Positions 36,540-45,317 of a stretch of DNA of 64,000 nucleotides are shown here, piece by piece (within the stretch, counting starts at the first letter, position 1; the number at the start of each line of letters is the position of its first letter). Under the pieces are notes generated by a model. That model made no database searches. It saw nothing but the letters and a program-made list of their open reading frames with translations, and was not told the DNA's origin. The DNA comes from Mycolicibacterium rufum (lineage in GTDB: Bacteria; Actinomycetota; Actinomycetes; Mycobacteriales; Mycobacteriaceae). The position numbers and the translations under genes were made by a program. Where the stretch lies: contig NZ_CP092427.2 of the NCBI RefSeq assembly GCF_022374875.2, positions 2,852,001 through 2,916,000 on the forward strand, written 5' to 3'.

Positions 36540-37181
36540 TCAGTCCAGGAGTTTGCGGCGCATCGCCTCGGCGACCGCCGCTCCCCGGTCGCTCACCCCG
36601 AGCTTCTCGTAGAGCCGCTGCACATGGGTCTTGACCGTCGACGGGGCCAGGAACAGCTCCTTGGCCATCGCCGGGATGCTGGTGCCCTTCGCGATCAGCC
36701 CCAGCACCTCGCGCTCCCGCGGGCTGAGCACCGGACCGTCGGGCTCGGCGCGGCGGCGGATCTCCCCGGCCAGCCCGGCCGCCAGGCTCGGCGCCACCAC
36801 GTCGCGGCCCTTCGCGCAGTCGAGAACGGCATTGACCAGCTCGCCGCGCGTCGACTCCTTGGGCAGGAAGCCGGCCGCGCCGTCCTGCAGCGCGCGGTAC
36901 ACGATCGCGGATTCGTCGTGCGCGGAGATCAGCAGCACCCGCGTCGGCAGCTCGTCGCGGATCACCGCGGCGGCGACGGCGGCGCCGTCCATACCCGGCA
37001 TGCGGTAGTCCAGCAGCGCCACCTGGGGCCGGTGTTCGCGGATCGCCGCCAGTGCGGCCGGCCCGTCGTCGGCTTCGGCGACCACGTCGATGGTTCCGCT
37101 GGAGTGCAGGGCCCGCACCACCCCGTCGCGGAACATCGGATGGTCGTCGCCGACCACCACGCTGACCTTGCCCGTCGTCAC
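36540..37181 (-). CDS. LuxR/NarL-type response regulator
   Basis: A 213-residue regulator with an N-terminal receiver domain (acidic pair DD at 12-13, phospho-acceptor Asp58 in LLDYRMPG, Lys in LPKEST) and a C-terminal LuxR helix-turn-helix (LSPREREVLGLIAKGTSIPAMAKEL, then STVKTHVQRLYEKL). It is the first gene of the two-component operon and is divergent from the AraC gene, sharing a 146-bp promoter gap. Confidence 0.94.
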   Translation of the reverse strand: MTTGKVSVVVGDDHPMFRDGVVRALHSSGTIDVVAEADDGPAALAAIREHRPQVALLDYRMPGMDGAAVAAAVIRDELPTRVLLISAHDESAIVYRALQDGAAGFLPKESTRGELVNAVLDCAKGRDVVAPSLAAGLAGEIRRRAEPDGPVLSPREREVLGLIAKGTSIPAMAKELFLAPSTVKTHVQRLYEKLGVSDRGAAVAEAMRRKLLD

Positions 37182-37327
37182 CGCCCCACCATGGCGCTCA
37201 GCATTTCACAGCAAACCCACGGCGGACCGCGTTTGCACGCGGCAACCCGCCCGCCACTAGAATGGCTCCCCGTAGGGGGCGAAGCCATGGCCCCGCGGCA
37301 CCGCTGTGATTGAGCGGGAGGCTGTCC

Positions 37328-38293
37328 ATGACTACCAGCACTCCTCCTCACGAGGACCTGAATTTCGACAGTAGCGATCTCGAGGCGACGGAGGACTTCC
37401 TCGTCCGGGCGTACACCAAGATGTCGATCGGCGCCGACGACGGTGAGCAGGCCAAGGCACACATCGAGCGTCGCTGGCTCGGCTCGCTCAGCTTCGACGA
37501 ACTCGACCTGGACTTCACGATGTCCTACGACGCGGCGCCGCTGGGCCGGTTCTGTCTGTGCCGGGTGCACGAGGGACACATCGAGGAGAACTTCATCGGT
37601 GAGGGCGCCGACGTGTTCGCTCCCGGCGACGTCACGCTGCTCTCGCCCCCGGAACTGCCGTACTCGGGGCGCGTCTGCAAGGCCCGCTACGACCTGACGA
37701 TGTTCGACACCGCGTTGCTGGATCGCGTCGCGTCGACGGCGCGCGGCAGCGGAAAAGTCCGGCTGACGGGCCACCGGCCGGTGTCGGAGGAGGCGCGGCA
37801 ACGACTGGACCGCGCGATCGACTACGTCCGCACGGTGGTGACGGCCGACGACGTCCCGGCGACGCCGCTGGTCGCGTCGACGACGGCGTCGATGCTGGCC
37901 GCCGTGGTGCTGACGACGTTCCCCACCAACGCGGTCACCGAGCCGACGGCCACCGACCGGGCCGACGCCAAACCCGAACTGCTGCGCCGCGCGATCGCGT
38001 TCCTCGAGAGCAGTGCGCAGGACGACATCACGCTGGTCGACGTCGCCGACAGCGTGCACGTCACCCCGCGCGCCCTGCAGTACATGTTCCGCAAACACCT
38101 GGACATGACGCCGATGGAGTACCTGCGCCGGATCCGGATGGACCACGCGCACCGGGAGTTGCTGCGGTCGGATCCCGCGAGCACCTCGGTCGCGGTCGTC
38201 GCCGCCCGGTGGGGCTTCGCCCACACCGGCCGCTTCGCCGGGATGTACCGGCTGGCCTACGGGGTGAACCCGTCGGACAGCCTGCGCGGCTGA
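37328..38293 (+). CDS. AraC-family transcriptional regulator
   Basis: A 321-residue regulator. ATG at 37328 is preceded by GGGAGG; a TTG six codons earlier is unlikely. The N-terminal cupin-like sensing domain (about residues 35-190) is followed by the double helix-turn-helix (DITLVDVADSVHVTPRALQYMFRKHLDMTPMEYL is the first; VAARWGFAHTGRFAGMYRLAYG contains the second). The promoter gap carries ATGGCT-CCCC-gta-GGGG-cga-AGCCAT (37262-37288), an interrupted inverted repeat. Confidence 0.92.
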   Translation: MTTSTPPHEDLNFDSSDLEATEDFLVRAYTKMSIGADDGEQAKAHIERRWLGSLSFDELDLDFTMSYDAAPLGRFCLCRVHEGHIEENFIGEGADVFAPGDVTLLSPPELPYSGRVCKARYDLTMFDTALLDRVASTARGSGKVRLTGHRPVSEEARQRLDRAIDYVRTVVTADDVPATPLVASTTASMLAAVVLTTFPTNAVTEPTATDRADAKPELLRRAIAFLESSAQDDITLVDVADSVHVTPRALQYMFRKHLDMTPMEYLRRIRMDHAHRELLRSDPASTSVAVVAARWGFAHTGRFAGMYRLAYGVNPSDSLRG

Positions 38294-38294
38294 G

Positions 38295-39809
38295 CTACCG
38301 GGACGGGGTCAGCCCGCGGGTGGCCGGGCCCTCGATCAGCGCGCCGTCCGGCGCGAAGCGGGAACCGTGCAGCGGGCACTCCCACGCCTGGTCGGAGTCG
38401 TTCCAGGAGACGACGCCGCCCAGGTGCGGGCACACCGGGGACACGGTGCGGGTCACCCCGTCGACGACGCTGGTGGCCGTCATCTTCCACGGGGCGCCGC
38501 GGACGACGCCCTGGCCCTCCTCGGGTTCGTCCGACGCGGTGAGCGGGGCCACCCAGCCCTTGGCCAGGTGCAGGCCCACCTCCATGTTGAGCTGCAGCGC
38601 GGTGGGGATGCCGCTGAGTTCGTGCGGGCTCCAGCTCGCGAACGCCGCGGCCCAGTCCATCCGGCCGCCGAGGATCCGCGACGACAGCGCGAGCGCCGCG
38701 GCCACCCCGTTGGTCATCCCCCACTTGTCGAATCCCGTTGCCACGAGCAGGTTCTCGAGCTTCGGCAGCAGAGGGCCGACGTAGGGCAGTTCGTCGACGG
38801 GATGGTAGTCCTGCGCCGACCAGTAGTGGGTCTGCACGGCGCCGGGGTAGTGCAGCGCCGCCCAGTTCGCCAATTCGGTGACGGCGCCGCGCGGATGGTC
38901 CGCGCGGCCGACGGTGTGGCCGGCGCCGCCGACGATGAGCTTGTCGCCCGTCGGGCTCGGCGCGTAGCGCACCGAGCGGGTCGGCGAGTCCACGGAGAGG
39001 TACATCGACCGGGTGATGTCGCCGGGCACGTCGAAGGCCAGGCAGTACGAGCGTTTGGGTTCCAGCCGCGCGAAGAAGAAGCCGCGGTCGAGCACCGGCA
39101 TCCCGGTGGCCAGGACGACCTTCTGCGCGGTGACGGTGTGCTGGGCGTCGCGGGTGTCCTGGGCCTCGGCGGTCCGGCGCAGCGCGACCCGCAGCGGGCC
39201 GGTGCCCGACACCGTGGTGGCCCGTACGCCCTGCAATAGTGTGCCGCCGTGCTTCTCGAGTTCGGCGACCAGGCTGGACAGGTAGGGCAGGGGGTCGATC
39301 TGGGCCTGGTCGCGCAGCCGCACGCCGCCGGCGAACGGAAACGGCACGTCGGCCTCGTCGACCCATTGCGCGTCGAGGCCGGCCTCTTTGCACGCCGAGA
39401 ACACGCTGCGCACCGTGCTCAGCCCCTTCTCGTTCTGGGCGTAGGCGTGGTCGTCCTCGCGCTGGTAGCTCAGGCCGTGCTCGTCGCCGTGCCGCAGCAG
39501 CCACTCCCGGCCCTCGGTGTTGCCGGTGACGTAGGCGCGCAGCAGGTCTGAGCCGTGCTTGCGGGCGATGTTGGCCAGCTTGCTCCCCTGCAGCGCGCTG
39601 ACCTTGCCGGTGGTGTTGCCCGTGGTCGCCGCCCCGACGTGGCGGGCCTCCACCACGACGACTTTCTTGCCGGCGCGGGAGAGCAACACCGCGGTGGTGA
39701 GCCCGGTGATGCCGGCCCCGACAACCACCACGTCGGCGCTGGTGACGGTACCGATCTCGGTTGCGGTGCTGGGGGTCTCCTGGCGGCCGTCGGTCCACAG
39801 TGAAGGCAT
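38295..39809 (-). CDS. FAD-dependent oxidoreductase with C-terminal Rieske domain
   Basis: A 504-residue two-domain protein. The N-terminal DadA-like FAD domain starts with VVVVGAGITGLTTAVLL and ends near residue 395 (LVATGFDKWGMTNG). The C-terminal Rieske domain has the 2Fe-2S ligands CPHLGG and CPLHGSRF. This architecture occurs in many mycobacteria; the substrate is unknown. ATG at 39809 is used rather than upstream starts that would add about 48 residues. Its stop almost touches the AraC stop (convergent). Confidence 0.9.
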   Translation of the reverse strand: MPSLWTDGRQETPSTATEIGTVTSADVVVVGAGITGLTTAVLLSRAGKKVVVVEARHVGAATTGNTTGKVSALQGSKLANIARKHGSDLLRAYVTGNTEGREWLLRHGDEHGLSYQREDDHAYAQNEKGLSTVRSVFSACKEAGLDAQWVDEADVPFPFAGGVRLRDQAQIDPLPYLSSLVAELEKHGGTLLQGVRATTVSGTGPLRVALRRTAEAQDTRDAQHTVTAQKVVLATGMPVLDRGFFFARLEPKRSYCLAFDVPGDITRSMYLSVDSPTRSVRYAPSPTGDKLIVGGAGHTVGRADHPRGAVTELANWAALHYPGAVQTHYWSAQDYHPVDELPYVGPLLPKLENLLVATGFDKWGMTNGVAAALALSSRILGGRMDWAAAFASWSPHELSGIPTALQLNMEVGLHLAKGWVAPLTASDEPEEGQGVVRGAPWKMTATSVVDGVTRTVSPVCPHLGGVVSWNDSDQAWECPLHGSRFAPDGALIEGPATRGLTPSR

Positions 39810-39881
39810 GGCGCGCGGTGTACCCCTGGCGTCTGCGGTCAAACGGTTTGAGCGAGGCGCCAGTGGGCAGACCTGAACACT

Positions 39882-40550
39882 GTGAGCCTCTCCGACCTGA
39901 CCACTCTGCCGCTCAAGGCCGGCGCCGCGCTGCGTGACCGTCGGGTGTTCCACCCGAGCGGTGTCCTGTGCGCCGGCACCATCACCCGCGTCGCGCCGGA
40001 CGGTCAGGGATTACCGGTGGTGTCGGGTGACGTGGTCGGGCGCATCTCGAAGGGGGCGGGGACGCCCGGTTCGCTGCCGGACTTCGCCGGCCTGGCGTGG
40101 CGGATGCAGCGCGACGCCGACGCGCAGGTGCCGTGGGACGTGCTGATGGTGTCGTCCACCGCGCGGGTGGTGCTGCGCCCCACCCGTTCCTGGCCGGCCG
40201 CCCAGTATTCGACGCTGATGCCGCTGGGGTACCGCGGCGGCGTGTTCTGGCTGAGGGCCCGGATGGTGACGCCGCTGTCGGCTGACGGGCTGTCGGTCGA
40301 CGCGGTGCGCGACGGTCTGGCCGCGGGCACCGTCGACTTCGCCGTCGAGCAGGCCCGCGGCAGCGGCCCGTTCACCGCGCTGGCCACGCTGAGTTTCGAG
40401 CGCGCGCTATGCGGCGACGAGCCCGAGTGCGATCAGCCCTTCGACCCGACGGTGCGCAGCGGCGCCGAGGTGACGCTGCTGCCGGACTGGCTGACCTCGC
40501 TGCGCCGCGCGGCCTACCGCAACAGCCGCGAGGGCCGCGGCGCCGAGTGA
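39882..40550 (+). CDS. Conserved hypothetical protein
   Basis: A 222-residue soluble protein starting with GTG at 39882. The text (FHPSGVLCAGTITRVAPDGQGLPV, then DVLMVSSTARVVLRPTRSWPAAQYSTLMPLGYR) resembles a group of actinobacterial proteins sometimes annotated as phosphodiesterases or catalase-fold proteins. I see no catalytic motif to support either label. It is divergent from the Rieske oxidoreductase and precedes fadE2 by 48 bp. Confidence 0.72.
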   Translation: MSLSDLTTLPLKAGAALRDRRVFHPSGVLCAGTITRVAPDGQGLPVVSGDVVGRISKGAGTPGSLPDFAGLAWRMQRDADAQVPWDVLMVSSTARVVLRPTRSWPAAQYSTLMPLGYRGGVFWLRARMVTPLSADGLSVDAVRDGLAAGTVDFAVEQARGSGPFTALATLSFERALCGDEPECDQPFDPTVRSGAEVTLLPDWLTSLRRAAYRNSREGRGAE

Positions 40551-40598
40551 ACCGGTCCTGACCGCCTCCACGCCGCAGTCGTTCACAGGTGTCATATC

Positions 40599-41840
40599 GT
40601 GGCGGGCATGGACTTCGCGATGTCTGCCAAGGCGGCCGACTACCACCAGCGGCTCACCGATTTCATGGTCGAGCACGTCATTCCGGCCGAAGAGTCGTAC
40701 GACCGCTACCGGCTGCAGGCGGGGCACGACGACCACACGGTGCCGCCGGTCATCGAGGAGCTCAAGAAGCTGGCCAAGGAACGCGGGTTGTGGAACCTGT
40801 TCCTGCCCGCGGAGTCCGGGCTGACGAACCTGGAGTACGCGCCGCTGGCCGAGCTGACCGGCTGGAGCATGGAGATCGGGCCCGAGGTCACCAACTGCGC
40901 GGCGCCCGACACCGGCAACATGGAGACCCTGCACCTGTTCGCCACCCCGGAGCAGCGTGAGCAGTGGCTCGAGCCGCTGCTGGCCGGTGAGATCCGCAGC
41001 GCGTTCGCGATGACCGAGCCCGCGGTGGCCTCCAGCGATGCCCGCAACATCGAGACGACGATGCTGCGCGACGGGGACGACTACGTCATCAACGGCCGTA
41101 AGTGGTGGATCTCGGGCGCGGCCGATCCACGCTGCGCGATCCTCATCGTGATGGGCCGGACCAATCCCGATGCGGCCAGTCATCAGCAGCAGTCGATGAT
41201 CCTGGTGCCCACCGACACCCCCGGAGTGTCGATCGAGCGGTCACTGCCGGTGTTCGGCTGGCAGGACCAGCACGGCCACTGCGAGGTCACCTTCGACAAC
41301 GTGCGGGTGCCGGCGTCGAATCTGCTGGACCAGGAGGGCAGCGGTTTCGCGATCGCGCAGGCGCGGCTGGGACCGGGCCGGATCCATCACTGCATGCGGG
41401 CGATCGGCGTGGCCGAGCGGGCGCTGGCGTTGATGATCGACCGCGTGCAGAAGCGGGTCGCGTTCGGCAAGCCGTTGGCCGAGCAGGGCGTGGTGCGCGA
41501 GTCGATTGCGTTGTCCCGCAATCAGATCGATCAGACACGGCTGCTGTGCCACAAGGCGGCGTGGACCATCGACGAGCACGGCAACAAGAGCAAGGACGCC
41601 CAGGTGCTGGTCGCGCAGATCAAGGCGGTGGCCCCGAAGATGGCGTGCGACGTGCTCGACCGGGCGATCCAGGTGCACGGCGGCGCCGGGGTGTCCGACG
41701 ATTTCCCGCTGGCTCGCATGTACGGCTGGCACCGCGCGATGCGGCTGTTCGACGGCCCGGACGAGGTGCACATGCGCACCATCGCGCGGGCCGAACTGGG
41801 CCGCGAGAAGTCGGCGCTCGCAGCAGCGGTGACGCGCTAG
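40599..41840 (+). CDS. fadE2: Acyl-CoA dehydrogenase FadE2
   Basis: A 413-residue flavoprotein (GTG 40599; ATG 40608 is an equally plausible start). Acyl-CoA dehydrogenase signatures include [39 protein letters not shown] near the end and QVHGGAGVS. It is larger than short-chain enzymes and belongs to the ACAD10/11-like branch. It matches M. tuberculosis FadE2 (Rv0154c) in length and in its coupling to ptpB. It oxidises an acyl-CoA to the trans-2-enoyl form, but the chain preference is unknown. Confidence 0.92.
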   Translation: MAGMDFAMSAKAADYHQRLTDFMVEHVIPAEESYDRYRLQAGHDDHTVPPVIEELKKLAKERGLWNLFLPAESGLTNLEYAPLAELTGWSMEIGPEVTNCAAPDTGNMETLHLFATPEQREQWLEPLLAGEIRSAFAMTEPAVASSDARNIETTMLRDGDDYVINGRKWWISGAADPRCAILIVMGRTNPDAASHQQQSMILVPTDTPGVSIERSLPVFGWQDQHGHCEVTFDNVRVPASNLLDQEGSGFAIAQARLGPGRIHHCMRAIGVAERALALMIDRVQKRVAFGKPLAEQGVVRESIALSRNQIDQTRLLCHKAAWTIDEHGNKSKDAQVLVAQIKAVAPKMACDVLDRAIQVHGGAGVSDDFPLARMYGWHRAMRLFDGPDEVHMRTIARAELGREKSALAAAVTR

Positions 41841-42640
41841 TGGCGTCGGTCGGCGACGAACTCTCCGGCGCGTGGAACTTCCGTGACGTCTCCGAGCAGA
41901 CCGGCATCGTGCCGGGCCGGTTCTTCCGCGCCAGCGAGCTCTCCAAGCTGGACGACGCGGGCCGCAGCGCGCTGAGTGGGTACGGCGTCACCGACATCGC
42001 GGATCTGCGGACGCTGCGCGAGCTCGAGCGGCATGGGCCGGGACTCGTGCCCGCAGGCGTCGACATCCACCACCTGCCGTTCGTGGAGACAGCGGCCTCC
42101 GACGACGAGGCGCCGCACGAGCACGCGTTCCAGCGGATGATGACCGACAAGCCCGACGGGATGTCGGTCGCCGACGCCGCGGCGCGCTACATGACCGAGG
42201 AGTACGGGCGCATCGCGGCGGCCCCGCTGGCGCAGCGCGCGGTGCACCGGGTGGTGACGCTGCTGGGGTCCGGCCGGCGGGTGCTGGCGCACTGTTTCGC
42301 CGGCAAGGACCGCACGGGCTTCGCGATCGCGATGGTGCTCGAGGCGGCCGGGGTCGACCGGGACGCCATCATGGCGGACTACCTGCGCAGCAACGCCGCG
42401 GTGCCACGGCTGCGCGAGAGCATCCTGGAGACGGTGCGCCAGCGCGCCGCCGAGTCGCCGGAGGTGCTCGAGCTCGCCGAGGCGCGGCTCACCGATTCGG
42501 TGCTGGGCGTACGGGAGAGCTACCTGGAGACGGCCCGCCGTACCGTCGACGACGAATTCGGCTCGCTGCGTGGCTATCTCGAGGCGACCGGGTTGACCGA
42601 CGCCGACATCGACCGGCTGCGCACCGCGCTGCACGGCTGA
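41840..42640 (+). CDS. ptpB: Protein tyrosine/lipid phosphatase PtpB
   Basis: A 266-residue phosphatase of the MptpB family. The P-loop HCFAGKDRTG gives catalytic Cys152 and the DRT signature characteristic of the family's dual protein and phosphoinositide activity. The N-terminal GAWNFRDVSEQT and the lid-like segment rich in acidic residues are conserved. The GTG start at 41840 shares one base with the fadE2 stop (TAGTG), so translation is coupled. In pathogens PtpB is secreted; there is no signal peptide here either. A long inverted repeat follows the gene. Confidence 0.93.
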   Translation: MASVGDELSGAWNFRDVSEQTGIVPGRFFRASELSKLDDAGRSALSGYGVTDIADLRTLRELERHGPGLVPAGVDIHHLPFVETAASDDEAPHEHAFQRMMTDKPDGMSVADAAARYMTEEYGRIAAAPLAQRAVHRVVTLLGSGRRVLAHCFAGKDRTGFAIAMVLEAAGVDRDAIMADYLRSNAAVPRLRESILETVRQRAAESPEVLELAEARLTDSVLGVRESYLETARRTVDDEFGSLRGYLEATGLTDADIDRLRTALHG

Positions 42641-42667
42641 GGTGCCGACCGGGCGGAGCCGGGGCGC

Positions 42668-42723
42668 CGAGTGGACGCTTTGTGACGGATTTCCGCCGTT
42701 TTCTGTCAGAAAGCGTGCACTCG
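42668..42723. terminator. Long inverted repeat after ptpB
   Basis: CGAGTGGACGCTTT (42668-42681) pairs with AAAGCGTGCACTCG (42710-42723) with one mismatch across a 28-nt loop that can fold again (TGACGG.../...CTGTCA). It fills the gap between the convergent ptpB and DUF456 genes and probably terminates both transcripts. Its extent is larger than a usual terminator, so it may also be a repetitive intergenic element. Confidence 0.6.
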
Positions 42724-42742
42724 AAGCCGTCGGCGACGGCTC

Positions 42743-43228
42743 TCACGCGGTCAGGTACACCCCGACGGCCCACGTGACGGTCGCCAGCAGCGCCCCGGTC
42801 AGTTCCACCCCCACCGACAGGGCGACGCCCTTGATCGCGTGCATCGTCGACGCCCAGGCCCGGGCGAGGTTGCGGCGGGTCGCCATCTCGGCGGCGAAAA
42901 CCCCGCCGACGAAGCCGATCAGCAGACCGACGACCGGGATCACGAAGAACCCGACGACGCCGACGACCGCCCCGGCCACCAGCACCGACGTGCGCACCTG
43001 CGCGTCCCGCATGCGCCGGGCCGGCCAGGTGTACTTGATCACCGCGGCCGCCGCGAAGAACGCCGCCGCGATCCCGAACACCCCCCACGCCGCTGCGCCG
43101 CCTTCGACCCACGCCCACACCCCGATGGCGGCGATGACGAGGATGCCGCCCGGCAGGATCGGCACGATGATCCCCACCAGGCCCACGGCGATCACGAGCG
43201 CGACGAGGACGATCCCGCCGGCGCTCAC
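42743..43228 (-). CDS. DUF456 membrane protein
   Basis: A 161-residue protein with about four helices and the DUF456 pattern of glycine-rich helices (VGLVGIIVPILPGGILVIAAIGVWAW). GTG at 43228 lies 2 bp after the stop of the upstream gene. The function is unknown. It is the last gene of a tight minus-strand run starting at the SDR gene near 46181. Confidence 0.85.
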   Translation of the reverse strand: MSAGGIVLVALVIAVGLVGIIVPILPGGILVIAAIGVWAWVEGGAAAWGVFGIAAAFFAAAAVIKYTWPARRMRDAQVRTSVLVAGAVVGVVGFFVIPVVGLLIGFVGGVFAAEMATRRNLARAWASTMHAIKGVALSVGVELTGALLATVTWAVGVYLTA

Positions 43229-43230
43229 GC

Positions 43231-43638
43231 TCAGCCCCGCATCGGCGTGTTGACCTTGTCGGCCTCGATCGTCACGATCAGCCGCGTCTCGTCGGGGTTC
43301 CCGCTGAAGTACGGGTACGGGATCCCGAGGTACTTCTGCGAGAGCTCGTCGATGTGCTCCTTGCCGCCCTCGCTGGTCATCGACACCACCCGGCCGCGCA
43401 CCTCGAAGAAGCGGGCCACCTGGTCGGGATCGGCGACGTTGACCGCGATCCGCGGGTCTCGCCGCAGATTGCGTTCCTTCTGCATCCCGCCGACGATGTT
43501 GAGCACGACGTGCTCGCCGTCGGTGGTCACCCACGTCTCGGTGAGCTGGGGCGATCCGTCGGCCATCAGCGTCGCGACGAAGCACGGGCTGGGCTTGCGC
43601 AGCAGCTCGAGCAGGTCGTCAGGCAGGGCAACGGTCAC
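43231..43638 (-). CDS. PPOX-class (F420/FMN split-barrel) protein
   Basis: A 135-residue split beta-barrel protein of the pyridoxamine-5'-phosphate-oxidase-like group, many of whose mycobacterial members bind F420. Typical strands are PCFVATLMADGSPQLTETWVTTDGEHVVLNI and the loop KERNLRRDPRIAVNV. GTG at 43638 overlaps the upstream stop (GTGA). The reaction is unknown; F420-linked reduction is a family-based guess. Confidence 0.88.
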   Translation of the reverse strand: MTVALPDDLLELLRKPSPCFVATLMADGSPQLTETWVTTDGEHVVLNIVGGMQKERNLRRDPRIAVNVADPDQVARFFEVRGRVVSMTSEGGKEHIDELSQKYLGIPYPYFSGNPDETRLIVTIEADKVNTPMRG

Positions 43639-44354
43639 GGCGCGAAGTCCTCTCGAGCAGCCAGTCGGTCGGCCAGGTCGCTGAAATCCTCGGCCAGCAC
43701 GTCGAATTCGTCGGCGGCAGGCCGGCGCAGCGTGCGGTCGGGGCCGTGCTCGGCGGGGCGGAACACGAAACCGGTCCGCAGCCCCGCGTCCCGCGCGGCA
43801 CGCAGGTCGGACGGATGCGCGGCGACCATCATCAGTTCCGAGGGTGCCACGTCGAGGATCTCCGCGCATCCGAGGTAGGTCTCGGGGTCGGGCTTGTAGT
43901 GCCGGAAGATCTCCGCCGACAGCACGCAATCCCACGGCAGGCCGGCCCGCTTGGCCATGTTGGTCAGCAGCGAGACGTTGCCGTTGGACAGCGTGGTGAT
44001 GACGAACCGCTCCTTGAGCCGGGTCAGTCCGGCCACCGCGTCCGGCCACGGGTCGAGCCGGTGCCACGCGCGGTTGAGGTCGTCGATCTCCGCGTCGTCG
44101 ACGGTGATCCCGGCGTCGGCGAGCAACTCGACCAGCCGCCCGCGATGCAGATCGTCGATGCGGGTCCACGGCAATTCGCCGCGGCGCACCCGGTCCATCG
44201 CCGGCGAGTACCCGGCGCGCCACGCGTCGGCGAACGCCGGCCAGTCCCGCTCGACGCCGTGCCGGGCGCCGAACCGCTTGAGTTCGGCGGTGACGCTCGA
44301 GCGCCAGTCCACCACCGTGCCGAACACGTCGAAGGCGAGGGCGCGGATGCTCAC
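43635..44354 (-). CDS. HAD-superfamily hydrolase, haloacid dehalogenase type II
   Basis: A 239-residue HAD enzyme. The nucleophile motif is LAFDVFGTVVDWRSS, motif II is TTLSNGN, the lysine motif is FRHYKPDPETYL and motif IV is AAHPSDLRAARDAG. The pattern SNG plus KPDP is typical of L-2-haloacid dehalogenases, which hydrolyse small 2-haloacids, although many relatives act on other substrates. Start and stop both overlap their neighbours by 4 nt. Confidence 0.9.
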   Translation of the reverse strand: MSIRALAFDVFGTVVDWRSSVTAELKRFGARHGVERDWPAFADAWRAGYSPAMDRVRRGELPWTRIDDLHRGRLVELLADAGITVDDAEIDDLNRAWHRLDPWPDAVAGLTRLKERFVITTLSNGNVSLLTNMAKRAGLPWDCVLSAEIFRHYKPDPETYLGCAEILDVAPSELMMVAAHPSDLRAARDAGLRTGFVFRPAEHGPDRTLRRPAADEFDVLAEDFSDLADRLAAREDFAP

Positions 44355-45313
44355 GGCTCGAGGACCAGTTTCCCCGCGATGCCGCCGTCCGCCAGACTCT
44401 GCAGCGCCTCGGCCCCGGCCGACAGCGGAAACCGCACCGGCGCAGGGGGTCTCAGCCCTTCGGCGACGAGCGCGGCCAGTCCGGCGCCCACCTCGGCCTG
44501 CGCCCCGGGGGTGCGGTTGACGAACTCGCCCCACCCCACGCCGACGACGCTGACGTTGCGCAGCAGCAGCCGGTTCACCTTCACCGTCGGGATGCCGCCG
44601 GCCGCGAAGCCGATCACCAGCAGCCGTCCCTCGGTGGCCATCGCGCGGACGGCGTCGTCGAACGCCGATCCGCCGATCGGGTCCACCACCACGTCCACGC
44701 CGCGGCCCACGGTGTGTTCTCTGACCGCGTCCAGCCATCCGTCGCCGAGTGGCAGCACCGCGTCAGCGCCCAGCGATGTCACGAAGTCGATAGCGGACGG
44801 CCGGTGCACCATCGCGATCACCGTGGCGCCCATCGCCTTGGCGATCTGCACCGCGGCGGTACCGACGCCGCCGCCCGACCCGAGCACCAGCACGGTCTCG
44901 CCGGCGCGCAGCGCGGCCCGCCGCTGCAGGGCGAAGTACATCGTGTAGTAGTTGCCCAGCAGTGCCGCGGCCGACGCGTCGTCGACGTCGTCGGGTGTGG
45001 CCACCACGCTCGCGGGCGCAACGGCCACCTGCTCGGCATACCCGCCGAGCATCGTGAACGCCGAAACCCGCTGTCCGACCGTGAATTCAGAGCCTTCAGG
45101 CGCGGAACGCACCACCCCGGCGACCTCCATCCCGGGGGTGAACGGCGGATCGAGCCGCAGCTGGTACTCACCGCGCAGGAGCAGCAGGTCGGGGAAGCAC
45201 ACGCCGGCGGCGCGCACGTCGATCACGACGTGGCCGTCACCCGCGGGGTCGGGCACGTCGGTGTAGACCAACCCCGCAGGGCCTGACAGCTCCTGCGCGA
45301 CAAGCGCTTTCAT
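44351..45313 (-). CDS. NADPH:quinone oxidoreductase-like (Rv0149-like)
   Basis: A 320-residue zinc-independent medium-chain dehydrogenase of the QOR group. The nucleotide-binding motif is VLGSGGGVGTAAVQIAKAMGA and the N-terminal GroES-like fold contains PDLLLLRGEYQLRLDPPFTPGMEVAGVV. Position beside the SDR gene corresponds to Rv0149-Rv0148 in M. tuberculosis. It probably reduces quinones or enones with NADPH. Four bp separate it from the SDR gene. Confidence 0.92.
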   Translation of the reverse strand: MKALVAQELSGPAGLVYTDVPDPAGDGHVVIDVRAAGVCFPDLLLLRGEYQLRLDPPFTPGMEVAGVVRSAPEGSEFTVGQRVSAFTMLGGYAEQVAVAPASVVATPDDVDDASAAALLGNYYTMYFALQRRAALRAGETVLVLGSGGGVGTAAVQIAKAMGATVIAMVHRPSAIDFVTSLGADAVLPLGDGWLDAVREHTVGRGVDVVVDPIGGSAFDDAVRAMATEGRLLVIGFAAGGIPTVKVNRLLLRNVSVVGVGWGEFVNRTPGAQAEVGAGLAALVAEGLRPPAPVRFPLSAGAEALQSLADGGIAGKLVLEP

Positions 45314-45317
45314 CGCG

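Noticed and set aside
37178..38224. Long minus-strand frame (348 codons) opposite the AraC gene
   Set aside because: It is the antisense of an intact AraC gene, with Arg/Gly/Val-rich text typical of shadow frames in high-GC DNA.
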